A stretch of DNA of 64,000 nucleotides, from contig NZ_JACHXK010000023.1 of assembly GCF_014192105.1 (NCBI RefSeq), positions 31,096 through 95,095 on the forward strand. Direction: 5' to 3'. A program made the position numbers and the translations under genes. Below are positions 1-8,493 of the stretch, piece by piece; positions within the stretch are counted from its first letter, which is position 1; each line of letters opens with the position of its first letter. This DNA is from Paenibacillus phyllosphaerae (GTDB lineage: Bacteria; Bacillota; Bacilli; Paenibacillales; Paenibacillaceae). The notes under the pieces were generated by a model that was not told the origin of the DNA, did no database searches, and saw only the letters and a program-made list of their open reading frames with translations.

Positions 1-297
1 AGGCATGCCGAGATCGATCGAGGTCAGATGTTTCGGCGTGCGAAGCGTCTCCATGCGTGCATAGGTTTCCCACGGGCCTTCCCAGCCCTCCGGATTCTCG
101 TCGATCACCAGAATATTCGAAATCCGCTCCCGCAGCAGCCCGAATGCGGTGCCTAGTCCGCTCTGTCCGCCGCCGACGATGACGACGTCATACACATGCC
201 CTTCGGGATGTTCCGCCGGCTTCAGCCAGTCTGCTCCGCCGTAGGCTAGATAGGAAAGATCCAATTTCACGCGTTCGTTCAATGCCTCTAAGCTCAT
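1..297 (-). CDS. FAD/NAD(P)-binding oxidoreductase, N-terminal part
   Basis: The first 99 residues of a flavoprotein run off the left edge. After about 36 residues comes a Rossmann dinucleotide-binding strand-turn-helix (VVIVGGGQSGLGTAFGL), followed about 20 residues later by an acidic strand end (LVIDENPEGWEGPW) that would bind the ribose of FAD. The next stretch (RMETLRTPKHLTSIDLG) resembles flavin-containing monooxygenase and related NAD(P)/FAD oxidoreductases. The ATG is preceded by GGGAGAGG at good spacing. There is no signal peptide, so a cytoplasmic enzyme is expected. The substrate cannot be told from this half. Family is well supported; exact function is unknown. Confidence 0.8.
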   Translation of the reverse strand, partial: MSLEALNERVKLDLSYLAYGGADWLKPAEHPEGHVYDVVIVGGGQSGLGTAFGLLRERISNILVIDENPEGWEGPWETYARMETLRTPKHLTSIDLGMP

Positions 298-690
298 GTG
301 TACCTCTCCCTTTCCAATCGCTTCATCATTCGCGCCAATCGAAGCTCGCAGCTCCCGATTGCGGGAAGTTCGCGTTCTGTAGTCCGCCCCCATGTAACGA
401 CGTTCGTGAATGTCAGATAATCTAACATATTTACTTATTCCTATCCTATTCCCCGCCATCGTTCATTTCAATGTACAAGTGCATGAATTGTGACTTGTTC
501 TAAAATTGCTACCTCAATTTGTACATCGTGCCTTTCCTAGTAGTCAGGATGGCAAGGGATAGGACCACTCTTAACGTAACGAGAGGCATGTGATTGGCGG
601 CAAATAGCAAGAGGTACGCATGACAAAGAGCGCCGTTTTCGATGACGACGCTGTTTGAGGAATGTATGGTTTGGTTGTCGGTGATGTTAT
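298..690. other. Intergenic region between flavoprotein and NUDIX gene
   Basis: About 390 bases with no convincing gene. It must hold the promoter of the minus-strand flavoprotein and the 3' end of the NUDIX transcript. A minus-strand reading frame crosses much of it, but it lacks a ribosome binding site and overlaps the NUDIX gene in another frame, so I do not call it. The only structure I see is the weak hairpin at 629-652. Confidence 0.5.
629..652 (-). terminator. Weak terminator-like hairpin after NUDIX gene
   Basis: On the minus strand AGCGTCGT and ACGGCGCT can pair over 8 bp (one U-G wobble) around an 8-base loop, followed by CTTTGTC. It lies about 40 bases past the NUDIX stop codon. 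The U-tract is poor. Confidence 0.4.
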
Positions 691-1224
691 TCACCGCAGC
701 GATTCGAACAAAGATATTGCATGCGCATGCTGAAGAATCGTCCGATCCCGTACGAGCATGAACAAGGTGGAGTAGTCCGCGCAATTCTCGATCGAGTGAT
801 CCATCGCGGTTACTGCCAATTCGAGCGTCATCCATTGGATGACCAGCCCGAGCCGCTGTTCGCTCGCCGTGAGCTGCGTTGCGCCGGATTGACGAAGCGC
901 TCGCGCTATATAGCAATAGGAGTATTGCATGAACGCATTCCGCGCCTTATGCTCCTCAATATAACCGATCGCCTGAATAATCTCCGCCTCGTATCCGGTT
1001 TCTTCCTTAATTTCGCGCAAGAAAGCCGCCTGTGGATCTTCCCCAGGATCCACGCCGCCGCCCGGCAATTTATAGAGGTCCTTACGCCCCACATGCATCA
1101 TCGCCACGTTCAACTCGTCGTCGACCAAGATTCCTCTAGACCCGTAGCGAGATACCGCCTCCACGTATTCCGAGGTACCGCCGTCAATATCTGCGTCTGT
1201 TATTCTTCTAATGACTTTGATCAC
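691..1224 (-). CDS. NUDIX hydrolase
   Basis: 177 residues when started at the GTG at 1224, which has GGGAGGAG six bases upstream; the frame is open further upstream but with no comparable site. The Nudix box is complete at about residues 56-78: G-x5-E-x7-REIKEETGY, matching GX5EX7REUXEEXGU, so the metal-binding glutamates are all present. NUDIX enzymes cleave nucleoside diphosphates linked to another moiety, in the cytoplasm. The residues flanking the box do not let me name the substrate. A weak hairpin follows the gene. It is divergent from nothing obvious; the next gene upstream on the same strand is an unrelated secreted protein with its own terminator, so this is probably a single-gene unit. 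Confidence 0.88.
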   Translation of the reverse strand: MIKVIRRITDADIDGGTSEYVEAVSRYGSRGILVDDELNVAMMHVGRKDLYKLPGGGVDPGEDPQAAFLREIKEETGYEAEIIQAIGYIEEHKARNAFMQYSYCYIARALRQSGATQLTASEQRLGLVIQWMTLELAVTAMDHSIENCADYSTLFMLVRDRTILQHAHAISLFESLR

Positions 1225-1299
1225 TACTCGCTCCTCCCATTTTATGGTCATATCTCTTAAACGACGCACCAGTAAAGTTAGATTGCCCCTATAATAAAT

Positions 1300-1335
1300 G
1301 CAAGGGCAGCCTCTTTGATGATCGGCTGCCCTTGC
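1300..1335 (-). terminator. Rho-independent terminator of the stalk/propeller gene
   Basis: A perfect 12-bp inverted repeat (GCAAGGGCAGCC / GGCTGCCCTTGC) with a 12-base loop, followed on the minus strand by an A/T-rich run. It lies just past the stop at 1351. Confidence 0.8.
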
Positions 1336-1350
1336 GTTCATGTTGCTACG

Positions 1351-3141
1351 TTATTGTTCCGTTCGAATATCGACGGTTTGCGTCGCGACATCCCAAGTCA
1401 CGGCTGCATTCAGCGTCTCCAAGATCATGCGAAGCGGAACCATGGTCGTCCCGTTCCTCACTTGCGGCGCAACCTCCAACGCCTTGGCTTTGCCGTTGAC
1501 GACGGCTGTCTTGCTGCCTACCGTCAAGCGTATCTTACTGCTGCCTTTCGTTAAGGTAATGGCTGCCGTAGCCGGATTCCACTCCAATTTCACGCCGGCC
1601 TTCTCCATTAACCCGCGAAGCGGAATTAGCGTAACGCCGTTCGTTACGATCGCCGGCTGGGTCAGGACGACAGGCGATCCGTTGAGCAACACCGATACCG
1701 GCGAGATAGACGGACGGAATACACGAATCTGACTGCTCGTCCAGACGATAATGTCGTAATTCGGGGCGGTCATCCACAGCGCATAGGGGGGCGCCGTGAA
1801 CGTTACATTCCCGACAGGCGCCCAGTTTGCCGTCGATGGCGCCGCTTTATAGACCCAGGATTGATCATCCGGTGTTGCGTTTGCACTGCGGTAGAATCGG
1901 TCGAACGCCGTGAACTGATGCTCGCTCCACTTTACATTCGGACCGGAGACAAGCCCAAGGGATGCCGCCGACTTGCTTGCAGGCTGATAATTCGCGCGCC
2001 GCGAAGTCACTTTTCCATCAGAGCGACTGACCGTATACATCGCGTTGTCGCCTTCCACGAACAGAAACTTGCCGTCGGCCGAATAGCCGGACACCCGGTA
2101 TTGGGTTTCGCCCAGCTTCAACTGCCAGCGCTTCGCGCCTTTCTCGTCCAGCGCGGTGACATACCGTGTATACGCACCGCCGTAATCATTGCTATCCACG
2201 GCATCAATGAAGGTCCAGCCGAACGGGTCGGTCTCCGTCTCCACCATGTTCCAAGGCCCGGATGCCGCTTGATAGGACCAGAGCTTCTTGCCGTCAACCG
2301 TGGAGAAGGCGGCGAACATATCCGAGAAGCTATTGCCGACGACAACACGGTCGTCCTGGAAATTCAACGCATCGGTGGAGTTCTCGAATTGCGCCGACCA
2401 AAGGAGCTTACCTTGAACGTCAAACGATAAAATCCGATACTGATCATCACCGATCATGCTGCACATCTGGCTTGCGTAGCATCCTGTCCATGCATACAAA
2501 TGGCCGTCAGGACCTTGTACCGGAGGAGCGAATATCGCATCCGAGGACCAGTCCGCCGGGATCTCCGACGTTTTCTTCCATAACAGGCTTCCCGAGGCGG
2601 ATACCGCATACAAAGATGCCCCGTTAACGATGTAGATTCGCCCCGCATCATCAATGGAAACGTTGGTATCATCGATATAGTCCAACCCCAGCTTCGATTG
2701 GGTATTGAATGTCCCCAGGACTGCGCCATCTTTGGGCCGGATTGTGAGGAACCGGTCTACGCGGTGATCGAAGCCTGGCGCCGAGTCGTGGACAACAAGC
2801 TTCTCGCCTTGCGTGTGCACATTAAATATCGCCCCGCTTCGCTTCCATACGATGGTGCCGTTGCGGCTCAGAAGACCAATCTCCATAAATCTGCCGGTTC
2901 CGGAAAAGACGGGCACTTTGCCGTAGAGCACGGATCCGTCCGCGTATGCATGGAGCACCGCAAGCGAAGGATCGTATTCGCCGATCGAAGCAGTTCCGAA
3001 AGTCCAAGCAGATTGGTATCCTTGCGAGGATTGCAGACCGACGGCTAACGAAGGCGCTGCAGATACGGCTCCGCCCCCTGCCGACAGCAGACCAAGAATG
3101 ACAAGCAAAGTAATAAATTTGGATGATGCAGAATGAACCAA
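1351..3141 (-). CDS. Secreted beta-propeller protein with C-terminal stalk (Cu-amine-oxidase N-like) domains
   Basis: About 596 residues. The N-terminus is a classic signal peptide (KFITLLVILGLLSAGG...VSAAP), so the protein is exported. The middle (about 50-470) is made of repeated beta-strand units of the PQQ/BamB type, with phrases such as GSVLYGKVP, GRIYIVNGASLYAVSASG and KLLWSAQFE, typical of a beta-propeller. The last about 115 residues form a copper amine oxidase N-terminal-like stalk domain pair (VLLNGSPVV...TLIPLRGLMEKAG; RNGTTMVPLRMILETL). Such architectures are common in Paenibacillus and probably bind ligands or the cell wall rather than catalyse anything. I prefer the TTG at 3141, ten bases after GGGGGC, over the TTG at 3150, which almost touches it. 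It has its own terminator at 1300-1335. Confidence 0.82.
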   Translation of the reverse strand: MVHSASSKFITLLVILGLLSAGGGAVSAAPSLAVGLQSSQGYQSAWTFGTASIGEYDPSLAVLHAYADGSVLYGKVPVFSGTGRFMEIGLLSRNGTIVWKRSGAIFNVHTQGEKLVVHDSAPGFDHRVDRFLTIRPKDGAVLGTFNTQSKLGLDYIDDTNVSIDDAGRIYIVNGASLYAVSASGSLLWKKTSEIPADWSSDAIFAPPVQGPDGHLYAWTGCYASQMCSMIGDDQYRILSFDVQGKLLWSAQFENSTDALNFQDDRVVVGNSFSDMFAAFSTVDGKKLWSYQAASGPWNMVETETDPFGWTFIDAVDSNDYGGAYTRYVTALDEKGAKRWQLKLGETQYRVSGYSADGKFLFVEGDNAMYTVSRSDGKVTSRRANYQPASKSAASLGLVSGPNVKWSEHQFTAFDRFYRSANATPDDQSWVYKAAPSTANWAPVGNVTFTAPPYALWMTAPNYDIIVWTSSQIRVFRPSISPVSVLLNGSPVVLTQPAIVTNGVTLIPLRGLMEKAGVKLEWNPATAAITLTKGSSKIRLTVGSKTAVVNGKAKALEVAPQVRNGTTMVPLRMILETLNAAVTWDVATQTVDIRTEQ

Positions 3142-3243
3142 GATGTCCAAGCCCCCAGTGCAGAAATTTCAATTCACATCCATACAGTTTAGCAAAGGAA
3201 ATTTCTAACCTGAAGGTAATATTTGGTTATCCGTAAAAACGTA

Positions 3244-3273
3244 AAGGCAACCGATCCGCCGACCGGTTGCCTT
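3244..3273 (-). terminator. Rho-independent terminator of the lipoprotein gene
   Basis: Stem AAGGCAACCG / CGGTTGCCTT with a 10-base loop, followed on the minus strand by TTTACGTTTTTA. It lies 15 bases past the stop of the lipoprotein gene. Confidence 0.85.
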
Positions 3274-3287
3274 ACGTCATCGCGATT

Positions 3288-4208
3288 CTATTGCGCCGCT
3301 TGAACCGCCGCCCAATCGTCCACGATCTTCATTTCCTCCCCGGCAATCCGGAGTTCGTGCGTCTGTTGCTTGCTGTCGCGAAGCTCATAAGAGAATTGTT
3401 TCCCCTGTCCATCGTAGCCCTTGGCGATGACCTTTACCGTGCCCAGATCGATCGACTCCTCGTACTTCTTGAGCGCCTGATCGACTGCCGCTTTCGTCTC
3501 CGCATTGTCGTCGTACATGCCCAGATGCAGCGCCAGGCTTTCCGTGTCCTTCTCCAGCAGCGCCTGCACGTAACGCTCAACCTCGAGCATTGCATATGGA
3601 TATTGGCCGATGAGCGGCGAGTCGTATAAGGTTACCCGCTTGGCATCATCGCGAATGTTCGCCATCCCTTGCGACTTGGCATACTCCACTTCGAACGGCA
3701 GGACTCGCGCTTTGCCATCTTTATTCCCTTCGATTGCATAGCGTTCGATAAAGTACTCGTCGTTCTGCTCATTGGCTTCGAAGCGCAGCGTCAGCTCATC
3801 CAGGCTGTCGAAGTACAATTGGAAGCCTTCCAGCACCTTGGCCATATCCGCTTCCGTATACTCATTCTCCGCCGGAGCCATCAGGAGGGATAACGCCGCG
3901 GTATCCTTCTTCTTCAGCGCCGCCAAAAACTTCTCGCCGTCCTTCGCGGACACTTCCTCTAAGGACTGCGTTTCGTCTTCCGACGGCTCGGTCGCACCTG
4001 GATCAACGACCGAATCGGCCGGCTCCTCCGACGGCGTCGGCTCCGAGACCTCATTAGACGGTTGCGAGCCTTGATTATCCGCAGCCGGTGCGGTTTCTTC
4101 AGGCGGCGAGTCCTCCTTGTCCTTGCCGCATCCTGCCAATGCCGTCATGAACGTAACCGAAATAGCGACGATGAGCGTTGCCTTCTGCATGCGTTTCCCG
4201 AGTATCAC
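3288..4208 (-). CDS. Lipoprotein of unknown function
   Basis: About 306 residues from the GTG at 4208, nine bases after GGAAGGGG; an ATG at 4217 touches that site and an ATG at 4190 is far from it. The signal sequence ends in a lipobox (TALAGC), so the mature protein should be anchored to the outer face of the membrane by Cys27. A Pro/Glu/Ser/Asp-rich linker of about 60 residues follows, then two similar-looking alpha+beta halves (KFLAALKKKDTAALSLLM..., ERYVQALLEKDTESLALHL...). These suggest an internal duplication of a small NTF2/DUF4878-like fold. I recognise no catalytic motif. It lies about 160 bases downstream of the ABC permease gene and could be read through from it, but it has its own terminator. 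Confidence 0.75.
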   Translation of the reverse strand: MILGKRMQKATLIVAISVTFMTALAGCGKDKEDSPPEETAPAADNQGSQPSNEVSEPTPSEEPADSVVDPGATEPSEDETQSLEEVSAKDGEKFLAALKKKDTAALSLLMAPAENEYTEADMAKVLEGFQLYFDSLDELTLRFEANEQNDEYFIERYAIEGNKDGKARVLPFEVEYAKSQGMANIRDDAKRVTLYDSPLIGQYPYAMLEVERYVQALLEKDTESLALHLGMYDDNAETKAAVDQALKKYEESIDLGTVKVIAKGYDGQGKQFSYELRDSKQQTHELRIAGEEMKIVDDWAAVQAAQ

Positions 4209-4370
4209 CTTATTCATCCCCTTCCGAGATTAGGAATCGGTCATTGCTGCATGCCAAGTCTCGCAACTTGAGACGCAAACCAATGACATCGCTACATAGA
4301 CGACCCAGCCTCCCGAAAGGTTACGCAAAACGGCGCATATTTTTCCTTTTTAACCCAAATTTAACCTGCG

Positions 4371-5207
4371 CTATCCTTTCACCGCACCTGCCGTCATGCC
4401 ATCGATAAAATACTTCTGGAAGGCGACGAACAGGATGAAGATCGGAATGATCGAGAAGAACGAACCGACGACCAGGAGATCATAGTTGTTGCCGTATGGC
4501 GTGAGCAGCGTCTTCAGACCGATCGGCAGCGTGAACTTGCTCGGATTGCTCAAGACCATGAACGGCCACAGCAGGTTGTTCCAGCTGCCCATCGCATTGA
4601 GGATGCCCATGGCCGCGAAAGCCGGTTTCATGACAGGGAGGATCAGGCGCAGATAGATGCCGTATTCGCTCGCGCCGTCGACGCGTCCGGCCGCAATCAT
4701 CTCCTTCGGCACACCAAGTAAGTACTGCCGGAAGAAGAAGATTGTCGAAGCGTTCGCAATGCCTGGCAGGATAATTGCCGAGTAGGTATTCATCATACCG
4801 AGGTTGAAAATCAACCGGTAGAGCGGCAGCAGCAAAATTTCGAACGGCACCATCATGATCAAGAGCACGCAGATGAACAAGAACGTTTTTCCTTTGAACT
4901 CATAAGCGGCGAATCCGTATGCGACGGTGGCGCTGATGATTAACGTCAGGACGACCTGCAGAATGGTCAAGAACATCGAATTGAAGAACCAAGTGAAATA
5001 ATCGTTATTGCCCGAGAACAGGAAGGCGTAGTTATCCAGGCTCATGACGGAGAAGTCCAACTTCAAGTTCAGTCCGTAACGGATCAGTTCCTTGCCCGGC
5101 TTGAAGGACGCGAGCGCTATCGCGTAGAACGGAAGCAGCACCAACAAGCTGAGTAAGCTGAAGAAGACAAGGAGAAGAATTTTGCTAAAGCGTGCCCTTC
5201 TTTCCAT
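4371..5207 (-). CDS. Carbohydrate ABC transporter permease, MalG/AraQ type
   Basis: 278 residues with six predicted membrane segments and the binding-protein-dependent transport signature. The EAA loop is at about residues 169-193 (EMIAAGRVDGASEYGIYLRLILP), which docks onto the ATPase. It starts two bases after the stop of the upstream permease, and its ribosome binding site (AAGGAGTCCTAAG) lies inside that gene's end, so translation is likely coupled. It works with the partner permease and the binding lipoprotein to import a sugar or oligosaccharide. No ATPase gene is in the cassette, as is usual for CUT1 systems that share one MsmX-type ATPase. The substrate is unknown. Confidence 0.93.
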   Translation of the reverse strand: MERRARFSKILLLVFFSLLSLLVLLPFYAIALASFKPGKELIRYGLNLKLDFSVMSLDNYAFLFSGNNDYFTWFFNSMFLTILQVVLTLIISATVAYGFAAYEFKGKTFLFICVLLIMMVPFEILLLPLYRLIFNLGMMNTYSAIILPGIANASTIFFFRQYLLGVPKEMIAAGRVDGASEYGIYLRLILPVMKPAFAAMGILNAMGSWNNLLWPFMVLSNPSKFTLPIGLKTLLTPYGNNYDLLVVGSFFSIIPIFILFVAFQKYFIDGMTAGAVKG

Positions 5208-5208
5208 C

Positions 5209-6102
5209 TTAGGACTCCTTCCTGAACAAGCCGGATAAGGCCAGCTGCGTAAGATTGATGATCATCGTGACGAGCAGCAGCACCAGGCCGACCGTCGCCG
5301 CGAAGCCGAGATTGTTCTTCTCGATCCCTTGCCGGTAGAGGTAGCCGATGATGGTCAGACCGATATTCTGAGGCGAATTGTTGCCATTCCACAGCATCAG
5401 GCTCTCGACGAACATGGCCATGCCGGCATAGATGCTGATCGTAAGCACATAGACCGTCGTCGGTTTGAGCAGCGGCACCGTGATGGTCCAGAATTTCTGG
5501 AAGGTCGAAGCCCCGTCGATCGAAGCCGCTTCATAGTAGTCCTCCGGAATGTTCTTCAGCCCTGCGAGAAAATAGAGGATATTCACTCCCGTCCAGCGCC
5601 AAGCCGCCAGCGACAGCAGCGCGACAAAGCCGGTCGTATGCCCCTTCAGAAACTTGATCGGCTCGACCCCGAACAGCCCGAGCAGACTGTTGATCAGCGA
5701 CCCTTCCATCTCTCCGAACATGAGGCGGAAGATCGTGCCCGCTACGACCACGGAGGTCAGCGCCGGGAAGAAGAAGACCGATTTGAACAGCTCGCGACCC
5801 CACATGAACTTGGCATTGATCAGGACGGCGAACATCATCGGGAACGGAATAAGAATCGCGAGCGTCAGTACCGTATAGATGACGCTGTTCATGACGGCCT
5901 TAAGGAACATCGAGTCGTCGATCAGCTTCGCGTAGTTATCGAAACCGACCCACTGCGCCGACTGTCCGAGCATGACCTTCTGGAAGCTCATCTCGACGGA
6001 ACTGGCGAGCGGATAGAGCCAGAAGATCAAGAAGACGAGCACGAACGGCAGGACAAAGACATAAGGGGCAACCTTTTGCGAATAAAGAAAGCGCTTGACC
6101 AC
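5209..6102 (-). CDS. Carbohydrate ABC transporter permease, MalF/UgpA type
   Basis: 297 residues, six membrane helices, with the EAA motif at about 190-216 (EAASIDGASTFQKFW). It starts with GTG at 6102 after GGAGGAGGG. It is the first permease of a CUT1-type sugar importer and sits between the binding-protein gene and the second permease. The N-terminus (APYVFVLPFVLVFLIFWLYP) is typical of MalF-like permeases lacking the extra periplasmic loop. A hairpin with a U-rich tail separates it from the binding-protein gene and should lower permease expression relative to the binding protein. The substrate cannot be assigned from the sequence. Confidence 0.93.
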   Translation of the reverse strand: MVKRFLYSQKVAPYVFVLPFVLVFLIFWLYPLASSVEMSFQKVMLGQSAQWVGFDNYAKLIDDSMFLKAVMNSVIYTVLTLAILIPFPMMFAVLINAKFMWGRELFKSVFFFPALTSVVVAGTIFRLMFGEMEGSLINSLLGLFGVEPIKFLKGHTTGFVALLSLAAWRWTGVNILYFLAGLKNIPEDYYEAASIDGASTFQKFWTITVPLLKPTTVYVLTISIYAGMAMFVESLMLWNGNNSPQNIGLTIIGYLYRQGIEKNNLGFAATVGLVLLLVTMIINLTQLALSGLFRKES

Positions 6103-6131
6103 TATTCAGCCCTCCTCCGATTTGAAAATAA

Positions 6132-6158
6132 AGCTACCCTCGAAGAGCAAGGGTAGCT
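6132..6158 (-). terminator. Attenuating hairpin between binding protein and permeases
   Basis: Perfect stem AGCTACCC / GGGTAGCT with an 11-base loop, followed on the minus strand by TTTATTTTC. It lies 26 bases past the binding-protein stop and 30 bases before the permease start, so partial readthrough would give much more binding protein than permease. Confidence 0.75.
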
Positions 6159-6183
6159 GATCAGCCAAGTTCGAACAAATGGT

Positions 6184-7512
6184 CTACTTCAATTGCTGCT
6201 CGATTTGGCTCTGTGCCTCGTTAATCGCTTCCGTTACATCGGCGTCGCTCTCGAAGATTTCGTTCAGCGTCGTCGTATTGAGCACATTGTTGAGCGTCGG
6301 CGAGGATGGCGTCGACTTGATGAGCGAGATGCCGTCCTTGATCTCGCTCAGCACCTCGAACGGATTGTTCTGGAAGTATTGCACGAACTTGTTGTCCTTG
6401 TTATGCGTAACCTCGTCCATCGTCCACACTTCGGTGTTGACCGGGTCAAAGCCGAGCGTATTCCAAATGTTGATATTCGCGTCCAGCGTAAGCTTCGCGT
6501 AGGCAAGGAAGTCCTTGGCCAGCTGCACGTCTTTGGCCTGCTTGGTCACGACCGTGCCCGTACCGCCGCCGCCGTAGGAAGTCGGCATGCCAGCTTCGAT
6601 GACCGGAATCGGCGCGATCGCGATCTTGCCGCTTAAGTCCGGCATGTAGTTAACGAAGCGGGACATGAACCAGAACGGCATCATGGCGCTTGCATACTTC
6701 CCGCTGTTGAATTCGCCGTAAGCTTCTTCCGTATCGGGTTGTCCGCCGGCAACCGTCGCAAGGACGTTGCTCTTCTGCAGGTCCTTCAGTATGCTAAGGC
6801 CCTTGATCATTTCCGGCGAATTAACGACCGGTTTGCCCGAATCATCCGTGAAATCCTTGCCTTGCTGGGCGAGCATCATCGACATCTGCCAACCTGCGCT
6901 CGTGTCCGCCGTTCCCATGTAATCGCCCGTCTTCTCGTAGACTTGAATGCCTGCCTTCTTGTAATCGTCCCACGTGACGATCGACTTGTAATCTACGCCT
7001 GCTTCTTCCAGAATCTCCGTGTTATAGAAAGCTACAGCGGCGCCGACGTGCGTAGGAAGCCCATACACCGTGCCGTCTTTCGTATACAAATCCAACCGCG
7101 ACTTGACGATGGAATCCTTATAAGGCTCCACCACATCGTTCAGCGATTCCAGCTGCGGCGTGCCATTCAGGAAGTCCGGGAATTTGCCGACCTCGATATC
7201 CGAGATGTCCGGCGCGCCTTGGCCGGTCTGCAGCGCGATGGAGAGCTTGTTATGCATGTCGTCATAAGGCATGACGGATACTTCCAGCTTGATTTGACGA
7301 TCGGGATTGGCTTCGTTCCACTTCTTCAGCATCGATTGAAAATGTTGGCCGTGCAGTTCAACGAACGTCCAATATTTTAGCGACGTTGCCTGCTCTCCTG
7401 CGCCATCGTCCATCACGGACGTCGTAGCGCCTGTTGACGAATTGTCATTGCTGCAGCCGAACAGTCCAGCCGCCATGCTAATCATCGTCAAACCCATCAA
7501 CCATTTCTTCAT
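6184..7512 (-). CDS. Extracellular sugar-binding lipoprotein of an ABC importer
   Basis: 442 residues from the ATG at 7512, preceded by GGGAGG and a 7-base spacer; the frame stays open upstream without a better site. The signal peptide ends in a lipobox (GLFGC, Cys20), so it is lipid-anchored outside the membrane. The mature part has the family-1 solute-binding layout, e.g. KYWTFVELHGQHF, VWTMDEVTHN, and a conserved TSYGGGGTGTVVTKQAKD segment typical of sugar binders. It should capture the sugar and deliver it to the two permeases encoded downstream. Transcription probably starts at the promoter at 7667-7695, which contains a cre-like operator, so CcpA-type catabolite repression is likely. 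Confidence 0.92.
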   Translation of the reverse strand: MKKWLMGLTMISMAAGLFGCSNDNSSTGATTSVMDDGAGEQATSLKYWTFVELHGQHFQSMLKKWNEANPDRQIKLEVSVMPYDDMHNKLSIALQTGQGAPDISDIEVGKFPDFLNGTPQLESLNDVVEPYKDSIVKSRLDLYTKDGTVYGLPTHVGAAVAFYNTEILEEAGVDYKSIVTWDDYKKAGIQVYEKTGDYMGTADTSAGWQMSMMLAQQGKDFTDDSGKPVVNSPEMIKGLSILKDLQKSNVLATVAGGQPDTEEAYGEFNSGKYASAMMPFWFMSRFVNYMPDLSGKIAIAPIPVIEAGMPTSYGGGGTGTVVTKQAKDVQLAKDFLAYAKLTLDANINIWNTLGFDPVNTEVWTMDEVTHNKDNKFVQYFQNNPFEVLSEIKDGISLIKSTPSSPTLNNVLNTTTLNEIFESDADVTEAINEAQSQIEQQLK

Positions 7513-7666
7513 ACGGTAACCTCCCTTTTCTGATCGAGCATTCTCCTGCTTCTGCCTGAATGCATGCCTCGAGAAAGTCCACAAAACATCGGTAACAAAC
7601 GATATCAGATTCGTATTTTAGTTATTAATACAATTGTTATCCGGTTATCGTTTACCTTCAATGACA

Positions 7667-7695
7667 AATATAAGCGCTTTCAAAAAGGTTGTAAA
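7667..7695 (-). promoter_or_regulatory. SigA-type promoter of the sugar ABC operon with embedded cre-like site
   Basis: On the minus strand TTTACA (-35, 7690-7695), a 17-base spacer and TATATT (-10, 7667-7672). The spacer and -10 overlap a cre-like sequence, TTGAAAGCGCTTATA (7669-7683), matching WTGNAANCGNWNNCW at 14 of 15 positions. A repressor bound here would block RNA polymerase directly. The leader to the start codon is about 147 bases. Confidence 0.72.
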
Positions 7696-7801
7696 GTGCT
7701 AATTTTGTAAAAATAAGTTAATGCCATTTACTATTTGATTTCCTAATTTGTTATGTCGTTAACTAATTTAGGAACGAAAATCTAGCATGTCCAACACGAA
7801 T

Positions 7802-7832
7802 AAGACTACCGGCCGATTCGTCCGGTAGTCTT
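7802..7832 (-). terminator. Terminator of the 123-residue protein gene
   Basis: Perfect 11-bp stem AAGACTACCGG / CCGGTAGTCTT with a 9-base loop, followed on the minus strand by ATTCGTGTTGG. It lies 40 bases past the stop at 7873. Confidence 0.75.
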
Positions 7833-7872
7833 GTCGAAATATGGCTTTGATCCTCCGCCTGGCGCTGCGCCG

Positions 7873-8244
7873 TTACAGATCGATAAACGTTTTGTTTAGT
7901 TCTTGCTGCGTAAATCGGTGGACAGCAACCGGAACGCCATTACGGTTCTTACCCCATGCGGACACGAGTACGTTCTTATTGCGGACGATAAACTGCACTT
8001 CGAATTGGAAGAGGTCGGCGACGACCAGATCGACCACGCTGGACGAACCCGGGTTCAATGTCAGCGTTCGCGAGTCAACCAGCACTTTCGCCCCGTTGAG
8101 CCGAAAGAGGCGTACCGTAACCGTCGTTCGCCGCGATCCGTTATTTAATACTTTAGCAAACACAACCCGAGAGAGCCCCGGGAGCGTGTCCAATCGGATC
8201 GCATTCTCGACGGGACCCGTGGAGTACTTGATGCCAATAGCCAT
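7873..8244 (-). CDS. Small beta-rich protein of unknown function
   Basis: 123 residues, ATG preceded by AAGGATGTG. It has no signal peptide, no membrane segment and no cysteine. It is rich in alternating Val/Arg/Thr strands (TTVTVRLFRLNG, VEVQ-like runs, SSVVDLVVADLF) and opens with MAIGIKYSTGPVENA. The pattern suggests a single compact beta-sandwich. I do not recognise the family. It stands alone, with its own terminator and a gap of about 250 bases upstream. Coding potential is good because the frame is clean, a ribosome binding site is present, and no competing frame looks better. Confidence 0.7.
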   Translation of the reverse strand: MAIGIKYSTGPVENAIRLDTLPGLSRVVFAKVLNNGSRRTTVTVRLFRLNGAKVLVDSRTLTLNPGSSSVVDLVVADLFQFEVQFIVRNKNVLVSAWGKNRNGVPVAVHRFTQQELNKTFIDL

Positions 8245-8493
8245 ACCATCACATCCTTACTTTATGGGATGCTAAAGCATATGTAGCTCCCATCGGAAAG
8301 GTATGGTCGATGGCTTAGATTTCATAGATTTCATAGATGACATAGATTCCTTCCCAAGTTTTCTTCGTATTCCAGTCTGCCTCAACTGGCTTCCCAATCG
8401 CGCAAGTTGTAATAATAACGACAGCCCAATGGAAAAATACCCATATAAAGCCTGATCGATCAAGGCTATCCTAAGATAAGCAGGTGAAGAGGC
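8245..8493. other. Intergenic region with short direct repeats
   Basis: No gene seen. A short repetitive run (TTTCATAGA/TTTCATAGA/TGACATAGA) lies at about 8320-8347. A short palindromic hairpin (AGCCT-GATCGATC-AAGGCT) lies at about 8450-8468, just before the hydrolase start. The region should carry the promoters of the two divergent genes, but I could not fix them. Confidence 0.5.

Noticed and set aside
509..916. 135-codon minus-strand frame overlapping the NUDIX gene
   Set aside because: Low-complexity Arg/Ala-rich start, no ribosome binding site, and the overlapping NUDIX frame has a full signature.
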